From: Micromussa lordhowensis
Lineage: Eukaryota; Cnidaria; Anthozoa; Scleractinia; Lobophylliidae
Assembly (NCBI GenBank): GCA_964020085.1
Contig: OZ026604.1
Coordinates: 22,110,232-22,174,231, forward strand
DNA length: 64,000 nt
Direction of reading: 5' to 3'
Positions 10,560 to 21,587 of the stretch are shown here, piece by piece. The notes below the pieces were generated by a model. That model searched no databases and had not been told where the DNA came from. It saw only the letters and a program-made list of their open reading frames with translations. Both the position numbers and the translations under genes were made by a program. How positions within the stretch are numbered: position 1 is the stretch's first letter; each line of letters opens with the position of its first letter.

Positions 10560-10727
10560 CACATCTCGTTCCCAGAGTCTTCGTTCCCCTTGACCAGCGG
10601 TCGGAAAACGAGAGCTCTGGGAGCAACCATTCAGGCATGCGCTTTAGATGCAGACTGGATGGGCAGAATTCGGTTATTTTCTTTGTTTTTCAAACTGGTT
10701 GCTTCCAGAGCTCTGGGAACGAGATTG
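10560..10727. mobile_element. MULE-like MITE, internally deleted copy
   Basis: The ends are 'cacatctcgttcccagagtc' and 'gctctgggaacgagattg'. The element is flanked by the perfect 9-bp direct repeat 'ggaagttgc' at 10551-10559 and 10728-10736. Sequence between the ends matches the fuller copy at 20719-20936, but most of the right inverted repeat is missing. A 9-bp target duplication fits Mutator-like elements. It is non-coding. Confidence 0.85.
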
Positions 10728-11185
10728 GGAAGTTGCGCGATAGGAAACATGGAAGTTGCGCGAATGGAGATTAGGAAAGTGCTGACCACTGACAGCGTCA
10801 AAATTAAAATTCAAGAAGTGACAAATAACAAAGCATGAAACCAAATGAGAAAAAAATCATCCCGTCCATTAAGCGTCTTAGTTTGGTCTTAGTTGTCTTA
10901 GTATAATAGATACACTTGTAACGAGCGCGCCTTCGCTTTAGGCTCACTGATGTTATTTTAGCAGCGTGTATCACTTTATTTTTTCGGACGTTGGTAACTT
11001 TCTTTCTTCTGTACCCTGATTAATTAATCAATCGATGACCTAGTTGTCTCGCAATTTGTTTTTGTTTCTGTTTGTTTCTTTCCTGTTTAGACTGGAACTC
11101 GTTGCATTTTCGGATCCATCTCACCGGAAGGAGTTGATTTAATCGCACTAGATTGTCTGGGGATGCTATTTCGAATTAATTACCA

Positions 11186-11430
11186 GGAGGGCGCGGTGGC
11201 CTCATGGTTAGTGCGCTCGACTCCGGACCGAGCCCTGGCCGGGAATATAGTGTTGTGTTCTTAGGCAAGACACTTTACTCTCACAGTGCCTCTCTCCACC
11301 CAGGTGTATAAATGGGTACCGGCGAATTTAATGCTGGGGGTAACCCTGCGATGGACTAGCATCCCATCCTGAAACAAGGATAAGCTCCGGCCCGATGAGA
11401 CACTAGGCTCGTATGCAGAGTTACCTTTTA
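11186..11430 (+). mobile_element. tRNA-derived SINE, family 1, B box deleted
   Basis: A clear A-box region (catggttagtgcgctcgac) opens the element. The following segment jumps from 'ctccggaccga' to 'gccctggccggg', so about 15 bp containing the B box, present in the 6882 copy, are missing. The remainder aligns with that copy through 'taccggcgaatttaatgctg' and continues to about 11430. Without the B box it should be dead for RNA polymerase III transcription. Confidence 0.75.
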
Positions 11431-12462
11431 CCAGGACTGGGACAGGACTAGCCAGGATTTTGATTTCAGTTTTGTAACTTCTCGCTGTTTATGGATTGTC
11501 TAGATGAAAGAAGCTTGCTACGTCACGATTTGCGCATCTTGAAAAGTTCAACCTAAATTTTAAAAACGTTCGTCGTTTGTAATCCGCGTCAATTTTCTCC
11601 ATCCTTAAGGCGGGGTTACACGTGAAGGCTGTTTTGACGTCGCTTAACATGGCCTTTCTGCCAATATCTCGGTCACGTTTCAAGCGACACTAAATCAGTC
11701 TCTGCTTATCTCATTAACCACTGTTTCAGTGGCGGTTTTGTGTAAATTTTTGGATGATTTTTGGGCATTTTAAGAAAGAGATATTTTTCTCAAAGGATAG
11801 GTTAAATTGAGGAAAAAGTGAAATGTTGAAGATTTGATGGATTTGGAAAATTGAAATTTGAAGTGAAGAATTAGTAGACGGATACCAAACAGTCCCCTAG
11901 CAGCCTGGGGCTCTCTTTTGTGGGGGTCAACTGTCTGGTAGTGTTTTCAACCCATCTTAATCCTAACAATTTCCTTTTTTATATCACTTCAAATTTAACT
12001 GTTTCTTTATGGTTTATCATTAACTCTTTAGTGTTTTTTCATCTTATCGGGTTTCCTTCATTAAAGAGGTAATTATGTACGTGCCCAAGATAACTCCGAA
12101 ATACCGTGATTAATAGCCCAATAAAGCTAACCCAGAATTAGCGAGAATATTGATTTCAGTTTTGTAACTTTTCACTGAGGTTTTCTGTTTATATTGTTTG
12201 CCCTTTAGTTTTGAATCTGACTAATCTAAAACTACACACAAACACAAGCAGTGAAAAACGTAAATTTTTACATGAGAAAAATAAATACTTTGATAAATTT
12301 TGAATCCTGGGTCCCCGGCTTTCGAACAACCCGGCCCAGACTACGCTGTTTCTTCTAAGCAGTTGGGACTGAGAAGGAGTATGAGTGAAAATCCAGAAAG
12401 CGTTTTATTATCGTATGAAGTTGTCCTTCAGTAGCACTGATTTCGGAATAGATTAACAAGAT

Positions 12463-12617
12463 GATTCGATTGAGGCCTTGAGCTACTGCATTCTTGAGCA
12501 TTCCCTGACTATGCCGTAGAACGGCGAAAGCTTGGAATTAAAATACAGTAGCTCAAGGCCTCAATCGAATCAACCATAGTTAGTCGAGGGAAATCCATTT
12601 CCCTCGACTAACTATGA
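12463..12617. repeat. Two adjacent hairpins (foldback element)
   Basis: The 26-bp arm at 12463-12488 (starts 'gattcgattgaggcc') is reverse-complemented at 12546-12571. Immediately after it, 'catagttagtcgagggaaa' from 12575 pairs with sequence ending at 12616. Both stems are nearly perfect. This is probably one foldback element inserted next to or within another. Confidence 0.8.
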
Positions 12618-13130
12618 ATCAACTTACCGTATTTATCCATTTTATTATCATATAGCGCTCTATAGTTTTACCATCTTAATTTGAGACTAACAAACAATGT
12701 GAGGAGAACTATTTGACACCATTTCTTGCCTGCCTCTTCAGTTAGTAAGGAACTTTTTAGCACTTCATTGACGGCTGAAGCTCAAACTGGGGCAGTAACG
12801 CCATTTTTCGTTTCAGGAAACAAAGCCACGCTAGTTTTGTTTCTGGGTGTTGAAGCGGAACAATGAATTTTAAATATTGCTTTAATATCATAAAGGAAAA
12901 TTGAGTATTGCTTCAAGAGCATGCATTAAGGAACATTGAATATAAAGTACTTCGTTTTTACTTCGTTTTTTAGCTCAGAAACAAAGAATTTCTGTCACCG
13001 TGAAACAGATCAGCACGACATAAGCTAACACGAAATGCAAATTACTCAAGGGCTTTCGGTTTAATAAAAACCGAAGTAAGAAAATCGCTTGTAAATAGCT
13101 CTTTTGTCTGTCATGAAGCGTAAATAACCT

Positions 13131-13785
13131 GATTCTCGGTGGGGTGGGGGGGGGGGGGGGGGGCTCCCAGAAATATTACGTGGGGCTTGCGCGGCCAGCT
13201 TACCAAAATCCTTACCCTATTTATGACCTATATCTGCGATTTTCCCTACCCTATTTATGACCTAACCAAAAATTCCATACCCTATTTAAGACCTGACCCT
13301 TACTTAAATCCCTAGTTCAGATCTGCCTTTAATTAGGTATAAAGACAATAGGCTGCAAGGCTGATACTACGTGAAAAACGTTTCGAGACACCAACAGCGC
13401 TTATCGTATGCGGTGCCTTGCAGTTCATCATCATCATTGTCCTCATTACACCTCAGGGGGGTGTGTAAGGCCGCGGGCCTTGCAGTTAGTCACTCACTTA
13501 TAATTAGCTACCTAGTTCAGACCGATGTTAAAGGCATTGTGAAGGCTTGGTTAGTAGTAGTTTCGATTCGTCATGAAAAAGTAGCTTCATGCCTTCTTCT
13601 AAAAAAACATCAGTTCAAGACTAGAAAGCAAAAACCATACCCTATTTGAGACCAAAATGGTCAAAATCGCTATCCTATTTATGATCAAAACGGCTAAATA
13701 TAACATAACTCTTTGGAGCAGCACATCTATATAGCCATATAAGGGAGTAACACCACCCTCCCCCTCCCCCCCGGGCCTGATCAAC
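13131..13785. repeat. Dispersed repeat flanked by inverted G/C homopolymer tracts
   Basis: The left edge is a G tract including 18 consecutive G at 13146-13163. The right edge is C-rich (ccctccccctcccccccggg near 13757-13776). Between them the motif 'taccctatttatgacc' and close variants recur at least five times. The G tract could form a quadruplex. I assign no coding function to the 92-codon open frame at 13371-13649. Confidence 0.6.
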
Positions 13786-15295
13786 GACGACCTCTTCCGG
13801 GCGTTAATCGTTCGTTCATTGATTTGACATGGTAATTATATGGCAAAATGAAAGAAGAGTTCATTGAAAGGAGTTTATTACTTTTATAAAACAGCCTGGC
13901 TAATATCAGTACAACTTTTAAGGTCGTCTAAGCTAGAAACTAAACTAACGACATTATAAATATGACCCAGTGGGGAGCAAACTCGCGAATACCGCGAAGT
14001 TATATATAAATATAATTTACTAAGTCTGTTTCCCAGAATAGAAAATATTTTCGCTCAAATTAGACACGACCTAAAGTAAACGTTAGAATAAATAAAATAA
14101 AACTAGACACGCTCCGGAAATTCCAGCCAAATTTGAAATATTCTCCTAGAAAGCAGTTGTCGCTTTATCTCTCGCATCTGAGTAAAGTTGACTCTTTCAT
14201 TTTCCTTCTTTTCAAATGTCTGATTCTATACGAGATCTACCGCTTTTTATCAGAACACAAAAACGATAAGGCTGCTTCAAAAATGCGGGAAAAATCAGTA
14301 ACCTTACGTTAATTTAGCGAGCCAGCGAAAAAGGTCAAAAAAGAAGCCCAGATTTTATCATACAAAGAAAAATAAATATAGATTTCAAAATATACGTTTA
14401 TATATACATTCTCGTTGGCGGCTAAATTAAGCAGTTTTTAAAGCAACAATAATTCATTTTGGTATAGTCATTATAGAAATGTTGGCAAAGAACTTTACAC
14501 ATTTTGTTAAAAGTACAAATCTTCATTTTATGCGGTATATTGCATCTTAAAACCTCTGTAACAGGGTCACCAAACTGGAGGGGATGAGGCTGAACCCATT
14601 TTCCGTATTATTGATGTCTGCCATTGAGGTCCGTACCATGGATGTGTTTGTATTTAATATAGTGGAAGCTGTAAGGATACCGAAAGGTTCTGCTTAAATT
14701 TCTGTTTCAATCAAAGTAAGTACAAAGAATAACCGGAGGCGAAACCGAACATCCTTTACAACCAGTTACAGAACGACTGCACAAAAAACGTACAATTTCA
14801 ACAACTTAACGCGTTTGTATATTAACGCGTTGATATCAAGTAAATTGAGTTCAGTGGCAAACTACGCCGAGATCGAAGTCACGGTGAATTCTTTTTTTCT
14901 TTTAGAAACATCGCATTTCCAATGGTGCAAATATTTGCATATGTACTATTAAAATCCTCTATTCTTTTGTCTGTTCGTCTTTTGACATATAATAACTCCA
15001 GTTCTATTCGAGAATTGTTTATACATTTTGCAATGTATTCTTTAAAGAAAAAAAAACTGATCTAAAGCGATACTTAGTAAAAACCTTAACAACCGTACTT
15101 TAAATATCTTTTCTGGCGCGCTTAAACGTGCTAAAAACACCTGCTTTTTAAAATAACTTTCCGCTAGCCAAAGCTGTCAGCACAAGCAAAGTTCGACAGC
15201 AAGGCTTTTCAGCCAAGCGTTTTCCAATCGAAATTCGACAAATACCCTTTCGTAGGGTGTTTCTCTCAAATATTTTTAGGTCCAGAAGCAATCCG

Positions 15296-15301
15296 TTTAT
15301 T
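15296..15301 (-). terminator. Polyadenylation signal of the syndecan-like gene
   Basis: A minus-strand AATAAA lies about 50 nt beyond the stop codon at 15350-15352. The position suits a short 3' UTR. Confidence 0.5.
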
Positions 15302-15349
15302 AAAGTCACGAAAGCACGTCGTTTGTAGCAAAAGCTAAACACGACTAAT

Positions 15350-16321
15350 TTATACAAAAACCTCTTTCTCTTCGGCATAACCGGCTGTATTCAAGTTAAG
15401 CGTTTCTTGAAGCTCGTAACTTCCCTCGTTTCGTTTTTTAAGACGATGAACTAAGAAAACAAGCAAGATTACCGCGCAAGCAGCACCAGCGAGCAGGGCC
15501 ACAAGAATTTCGATCGTGACAAACCCAAATAAAGTTTTTCGGCCTTCGTTCTCTTCCTTTTGATCCAGTACATCGCCGTCGCCTTTTGTGGTAGTTTCAA
15601 TTGTCGTGGATTGTTCGGTTGCAAGCCTTGTGGGATCTACAATCGTCGAGCGAGTAATAACCAAAACACTGAAACTTGTAGAAGCTACCACTTGAGATGA
15701 CAACAACGGCGAACTTTTTACGGTCGCCGCGTCGATTGTATTGACAGCTCTCATATGTGGAGTGCTGTATAGCGGATTAGTAACAACAGTATTGCTTGAA
15801 TTCCCATCACTTCTCGTTGTAGGAGCTATATTAATCGTGGCATTACCCGAGGGAGTGTTAGTCACAAAACCCGTCACCGTGGCCGACACGTTCGCTGAAA
15901 CGGTTTGACCCAGCGCACGTGTTGTGGTGCCGGTTAAGTTTCGCCCACTGCTCGAGTTTCTTTGCACGTTCAATTTTTTTTCATCATTTCCGTCAATAGG
16001 AGCTGATGGTTCATCACTCTGTATATATTCTCCTTCGTCGCCAGTTCCCAGACCGTCTGTTTCTTTCTCTCCATTTTCATCCTCAGAAATGTAACCGGCT
16101 GAATATTTTTCCGTCTTGCCATCTGTTTCCCTTTTTGTTCTGATTTCGACGTACGGTTCGTTAGGAAACTCTTCGTCTAAAGTCACAATTTTGTTTTCCT
16201 CTCCGCCTACCTTATTTGTCTTTTCTTTGAGTGCAGCATTCTCGGATCCAATTTTAGCGGCGTTCCCTTCAAAACAACCATAAATTACCAGATTGAACAT
16301 GACAAATCGAAAGAACTTCAT
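15350..16321 (-). CDS. Syndecan-like transmembrane proteoglycan
   Basis: A single open frame of 323 codons from the ATG at 16321. Residues 1 to about 22 form a signal peptide (starts MKFFRFVMFNLVIYGC). The ectodomain is rich in Ser, Thr and acidic residues, with several N-glycosylation sequons and two Ser-Gly pairs (in NSSSGRN and PSGNAT) that could carry glycosaminoglycan. One membrane span (VTIEILVALLAGAACAVILL) holds a small-residue GxxxA pattern. The 32-residue tail opens with HRLKKRNEGSYEL, which matches the syndecan C1 signature (R-K-K-x-EGSY). It ends EKEVFV, a diverged C2/PDZ-ligand end where classical syndecans have EFYA. The known role of the family is as a cell-surface heparan-sulfate co-receptor for FGFs and matrix ligands. 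The whole coding sequence is uninterrupted, which is unusual for this family. The alternative is another mucin-like receptor, but the C1 motif argues for syndecan. Confidence 0.8.
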   Translation of the reverse strand: MKFFRFVMFNLVIYGCFEGNAAKIGSENAALKEKTNKVGGEENKIVTLDEEFPNEPYVEIRTKRETDGKTEKYSAGYISEDENGEKETDGLGTGDEGEYIQSDEPSAPIDGNDEKKLNVQRNSSSGRNLTGTTTRALGQTVSANVSATVTGFVTNTPSGNATINIAPTTRSDGNSSNTVVTNPLYSTPHMRAVNTIDAATVKSSPLLSSQVVASTSFSVLVITRSTIVDPTRLATEQSTTIETTTKGDGDVLDQKEENEGRKTLFGFVTIEILVALLAGAACAVILLVFLVHRLKKRNEGSYELQETLNLNTAGYAEEKEVFV

Positions 16322-17726
16322 GATAAATTCCACTCAGGCGACAGACAGTGCTGTAGGTTTGAGTTTTAAACACAATAAAAAGGGTCAATTCATCGTTTGT
16401 GCACGCTCTCTTAATCCCGCTCTTTGCCAAATGTCAGTCAGTTCTGTAACAAAAGCCTGATTTGTCTGCGCAGACGAGAGCGGTTCGGCAGTACGTGGTT
16501 CGAGAGTTCGTGTGTGTGTTGTCAACTTCCTCTCGCGAAATTGCCCTCTTTAGCCTTGGCGCGTGTTTACATTCTGCGGTTACCTGCTGTGACTGTCAGA
16601 GCGAAAAATTGTCTGGGCGAAAGCGAAGTGTAACTCAATAGCTTCGGCATCGTTCACATAACAATAGAGAACGTTTTCAGTTGTGCCTTCACAATGGACA
16701 ACCTGAATTTATCATTTTGCTGTCAAAATAATGACACGTCTTTTTCATGCTAACACCTGAATTGGGCGGGTATAGAAACTTCTTTTTTATGTTAATTTAT
16801 TGTTCTAGTGCCAAGAGACTTTCATAATTTAACGGAATCTTTCAATATATTTATTTTCAGTTTCTAAAAATCACTAACTTCTCTTGCTCTCAAGGGTTTT
16901 TTTCTTTTACATGTAAAACAAATCTGCTTTCACAGCGCTATTAAAATTTAAAATCACGTTTTTCTACGGTACCATCGCGGAAAAAAAAATTAAACAATTC
17001 TTTGGATTTATTTGTATCACAAATGGTAAAAACCTTGAGGTTACTATGGAAAGGAAAACTCCGGGAAAAAATTAAAATTCCTTTGAAATAATGCCAAGGC
17101 ATATTGATTGTGAGTTTGCATTTTAAATGGCCGGCCAAAAACAATTAAACCCCTTCGAAACTTTACCTCATTTGTAGATCTTAATAAAATGTTCACAGTT
17201 CCTTTAAAATTCAATCTCGTGCCAAAGCCGCAAAAATTGTAAATAATTTATGCCATAGTTTGTTTAGACTTTAGCACCACTAAATTATTCTGAATCTGTG
17301 ATTTTATGTTATCAATTCATCGTAAAAGGCATTTAATTTTCATGACAGTTCCTTTTTTCGTCATTTGTTTCATTTTGTGCTAAGGGGTTTTTTTAAAATA
17401 AATTGGCAGGATCAATAATTTACGTAGTTCTTAATTTCGATGTGTGTTGGTCACATTTGAGATTGAAGTCATCTGCCCGCCAGACTGCATGACAGCAAAC
17501 CTAACATGACAAAAATGTAAATAAAAGCCTCTGGCGCGCCGAGTGGACTTTTGACGCCAATTTGCTAAATTCTTCACTTTCGTGCCAATTAAAAAGCGCG
17601 GTTTATTCATTGGCTCGGCAGAACTGCTTGAAGTATTTGAACCAATCAGAGCAAAGTATTTTATTTTTAATTTTTACAGTCCACGCTACGTTCGTGATCG
17701 CATAGTCTTTATTTCTCTGTTAATTT

Positions 17727-17950
17727 TACAGGGACTCTGTCACGGAGTTTCCATTAATTTTGGCCACGTGCAAAATTACCCGCTTTAAATTGAAGGAAAC
17801 CTGAAAACAGTAGTTTACAGAAAAACACCAAAGAGATAATAATAAACCATAAAGGAGGAAGGATGGTTAAGGATGGAGAAGATTAACACGGATTACAAAC
17901 GACGAACTTGAAAAATTTAGGACAACCTTTCAAGATGCGCGAACGGGTTT
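17727..17950 (+). repeat. Dispersed repeat, copy 1 (relative of 37983-38190)
   Basis: Shares with 37983-38190, in the same order, 'agaaaaacac' plus 'aataataataaaccataaag', then 'gatggttaaggatggagaag' and a cold-spot end with 'cttttcaagatg'-like sequence. The part 'ggattacaaacgacgaact' also recurs near 54790 and, inverted, near 11575. It is an interspersed family without coding potential. Confidence 0.65.
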
Positions 17951-18270
17951 AAATCAGTTACATAGCCAATTCCCACAGCTTTCTCTTCAACGGCGATTTT
18001 TACTTTGTTTCTTTAATTTACTGACATTTTTTTAGGAAAACGTGCATAATTGATTGGTAGTGCAAGCAGGCCAAATTAGGTGGTAGATGTCATTCGAAAA
18101 TCGAGTCCGTTGAAAAAGTCACGGAATAAGATCTCTGTCGCATCGATTAGTCCAGACCATATGAAAACTTCATTGAAATCTGAGATCTGCAAAGCTTAGA
18201 AATTGCCCGAGATCGGTTTTAGCTCATGGTTGAGAAATCACCAAAAAAATTAAATTTATCTGAAATCTGA

Positions 18271-18465
18271 GGTTAAGTTCACACTTGATGCACGGCACCA
18301 GAGCACGATTATGCGTATAGACCTTTCTTCCAAGCACTCACACCAGAATTAGAACACAATACACGTGCCCGGGTTTAACGTTTTGACCTTGTACACGCGC
18401 ACTAAATGGTACTACGGTACTTGGAGTACGCAGTGTCTGAACGCATCCCTTTTTTATGTTGCTGT
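18271..18465 (+). repeat. TIR-like dispersed repeat, truncated relative of 53570-53805
   Basis: Shares with 53570-53805 the order 'gttcacacttg', 'actcacaccagaatt', 'gcccggg', 'ccttgtac', 'ggtac' and 'agtgtctgaacgca'. The right terminus seen in the other copy is missing here. Non-coding. Confidence 0.6.
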
Positions 18466-18557
18466 CCTCAGCTTCCGGTATTCCCCATACCGACGAACCT
18501 CGTTCCCAGTGTCTCTCCTCTTCTCGTACCTCTCTTGCTTCACAACATGTCCTCACC

Positions 18558-19181
18558 TCTGAAATTACCGATTATCGTTAATTGTAAAGTCCTCCTTGAA
18601 TTTACGATTATCGTTAATTTAGAACACTGTTTCCAAGGACATTTCAGAAAAGAAAAAAAAATCATATTATTTGGAGCGGATTTGAACCCGGAACTATCCG
18701 GCGCTAGGAAAGACTACTTACCACTAGACCACTGAAGCACAAGACGACGGTAACGGTATTTAACTAAATATTTAATAGAATCTTGCATAGAATATCACTG
18801 ATCTACACTGATTAGGCCTAAGCGCAGATTTCAAATGGTTAGCTTTTTGTTAAGGTTTGGTGATCGACCTTTTCCATTCACTTTCTAAAATTATTTTTTA
18901 GCGAGTAATGATATATGCTTACTGCAGGATGTAGAATAAGCGCATGAATTATATTGTTTAAAAATCGAGGTTTGTCCAACTGGTCTAATGGTTAGAAGAC
19001 AGGATTACAAAGCGAACAATCCCAGGTTCGAGTCCCGCGTCCAGACACTTGGGTTTCCTTTTAAACAAGATATGTTCATTTCCCAGAATTCCTATCAAAC
19101 TGTGAGTGTTCTAAATTAACGATAATCAATAATTCAGAGGAAATTAGGAATTGTCGATAATCGGTAATTTCAGAGGTGAGA
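18558..19181. repeat. Inverted repeat enclosing two divergent tRNA-like units
   Basis: The outer arms 'tctgaaattaccgattatcg' (from 18558) and its inverse near 19161-19181 are each about 100 bp. Inside, 18671-18738 on the minus strand contains TGGTCTAGTGG and GGTTCAAATCC. On the plus strand, 18973-19050 contains TGGTCTAATGG and GGTTCGAGTCC. These look like RNA polymerase III A and B boxes. Neither unit folds into a clean cloverleaf when I pair the T stem and acceptor, so I regard them as tRNA-derived repeats or pseudogenes, not functional tRNAs. Confidence 0.55.
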
Positions 19182-20436
19182 ATGGGTTGCCCCGGAGGGG
19201 GAAGAAAGTGAAGACGTGGTAGTAGAGCGAGTGAAACCTGGCGCAGACCCGTAGAGGAGGAAAGGACAGCCCTGGGTTTTGTGTTGTGGATCGAGGCAGT
19301 AGTCTTACACGTGACCGAGTGGCATGGCGGCCCATTCCCTCCGGGTTCATGGCAAAAAGTGAAACCAGTCGAAAAAAGGTTATCTTGGCTTAAAGATGAT
19401 TTCCTGTCCGTACTACGCACTCTCGAGAGGTTGTTTTCGTTGTTTGTTTTGCCTCATGTAAGACATCACAAAATGTAAACATTTCCCAACCACTTACATG
19501 AAATAAATTCAAAGTTTCATAACAACCTCAATTATAGATGCGAAGCGGTCGAAGCTCAATGCTTCGTTCTTCTCATATCACTTGATGAAACAACTTCGCA
19601 GCTGTAAAACTCAATCGAGCTGCTGGAAAAAGAATTTGAAAGGCCTCAAAGATAAGGTATGTGGCTCGTAACGAGTAACATCGATTCGCATTCCATCGAG
19701 TGGGAACTTATAATATTTACAACCAGAAGGGTGCTGAGACTGTGCAGTACGGACTGGAAATCATCTTTAAAAAACAGGGACTCAGATAAGCGGGCATTTA
19801 TTGCACTCTTTTGGGAAATGCAGTGTGTGGACAACAGAAACAGGCCTTAACAGAAATAATCTACTGAAAATCTTACGCAGATATGAAATAAAAGGGAGAA
19901 GAGACGCCGTTCCTCATACAGTACTCAGCTCAACACTCATTTGACAAAGAATTCTTTTTTACATTGGTGCGAAGAAACCTTATGAGGATGGCCTGGACCA
20001 AACAGTACCATAAACACTTGCGGTCCTACGTTCGTCCCAGGCTCTCTCGTCCCAGGCTCTCTAGTCTTTGCTGTTTGGTAAAGTCAACCAATTCCCTTGT
20101 CTCTTAGTGAAATAAGTAAAGTACGTAGAGGATGCTATCGTCATTTTGAATCGTTGAAATAATAATATGACGTTTATTGAACAAAAACTGATAATATGCT
20201 TATTTATATTCCATTTATGAACTTTTCAGTTGGAATATCGTGTCTACATGTTATTCATATGAAAAAAAAAACTAGGATTGTCAACATTGGACTCTGCCAA
20301 CGACCTGGTCTAATTATTTCTAAGCAGCACATAGTCCTATTTCCTTTCTAAGCGTATCTATAACAAAATTCTCGATCGTGATTGGTTCTCCGCAAGCCTG
20401 TTTGTCACGTTATAGGTCATTTCCGAGTTCCCTTGT

Positions 20437-20560
20437 GCCTCTGTTTCAAAACGAGTCTAAGTGCAAAACCTTTCAAATGAAAATGAGTTTGATTTGCATG
20501 AAAATGAACCTGTAGGCGGAACTCATTTTCATATGAATGGTTTCGCACGAAGACACAGAG
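20437..20560. repeat. Foldback repeat
   Basis: Begins 'gtgcctctgtttcaaaacga' and ends with inverted related sequence 'cacgaagacacagaggca'. Inner arms 'aaaatgagt' and 'actcattttcat' also pair. A related fragment 'tgcctctgtttcaaaacgag' occurs near 3310. Confidence 0.6.
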
Positions 20561-20718
20561 GCAATAGGTAACAAGGAAATGGCTTATTGGCTGGCGATAA
20601 CGTGGGTGTTCAATTATAGGTATCGAATTACAAGTTTATATAATTGGATACCTATAATTGGATGCCTTCGCCATTCGCACGTCCATTACGCGCGCTTTAA
20701 TAGCTTCCTCAGTGTTTC

Positions 20719-20936
20719 CAATCTCGTTCTTAGAGTCTTAGTTCCCCTTGACCAGCAGTCGGAAGACGGGAGCTCCGGGAGCAACCATTTCAGGCATGCG
20801 CCATAGATGCAGACTGCGCAGTGAAACTGGATGGGCAGAATTCGGTTACTTTTTTTGTTATTCAAAATGGATGCTCTCAGAGCTCTCGTTTTCCGACCGC
20901 TGGTCAAGGGGAACGAAGACTCTGGGAACGAGATTG
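20719..20936. mobile_element. MULE-like MITE, complete copy with long TIRs
   Basis: Terminal inverted repeats of about 55 bp start 'caatctcgttcttagagtct' and end 'gaagactctgggaacgagat'. The element is flanked by the perfect direct repeat 'cagtgtttc' at 20710-20718 and 20937-20945. It is the fuller relative of 10560-10727. It is non-coding and 218 bp long. Confidence 0.88.
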
Positions 20937-21044
20937 CAGTGTTTCCTACAGTTTTTAGAACTTACGAAAAGCGTTACAAACGTTTTCGCTCAAAAACGTT
21001 CTCCAAAGACATTTCAAAATTTGTTATAGATAGGATTAATTCAG

Positions 21045-21075
<31 letters not shown>

Positions 21076-21587
21076 AGAGTAATCGTGCTCAGAATTTCAA
21101 ATCGTCTGATTTTGAACTGCTCGCGCTATTAATCCCTTTATTAAATCCATTTTGAAATCACTGGTTATCCTTGTAATCTGATTGGTTCTCAGCGGTGCGA
21201 TTTATTCACGAATCGCACTATCTTTTGCTCTAAATCACATCTTGGGGCACGTAGTTCCCGGTGTTGTGGTCTGGCCTTGTCTCTTGGGTTGGTGCTTTAC
21301 ATAGGGATAACCTCATGCACCTTTCCCCCTTGGACAGAATTGTCCAAGAAAAATTGCTATGACTATGACTATCTTTTTCTCAGCCAATGAGAGTGGGACA
21401 GTAAAACAAACAACCAATCAGATTTTAAGGCTTTTTTTAAACTCACCAATCACATTGCAGGAAAATAAAAGACAAAAAAAGCCATTGTTTGGCAAATTTG
21501 GCAACTTGGTTCAATAAATGTTGGTCCTGACCAAAATCTTGTTCCTGTATTTAGGCTATTAAATTGTGCGATTTAAAAATGGATCTA

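Larger units (their letters stand above)
9161..15295. other. 6.1-kb intergenic region between FGF and syndecan genes
   Basis: No gene is recognised. A 111-codon open frame on the minus strand at 9287-9622 matches nothing I know. An inverted-repeat element spans about 10018-10232, with 'tttattaaccaagcttgg' against 'aagctcggttaatatt'. The MULE-like element at 10560-10727, a SINE at 11186-11430, nested hairpins at 12463-12617 and a G-tract-flanked repeat at 13131-13785 are listed separately. The rest, including 14000-15200, is AT-rich and featureless to me. The second FGF promoter should be near 9200. Confidence 0.5.

Noticed and set aside
18671..19050. Two functional tRNA genes
   Set aside because: The boxes are good, but the T-arm and acceptor pairings fail by eye, and both units lie inside an inverted repeat. 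They are treated as tRNA-derived repeats.
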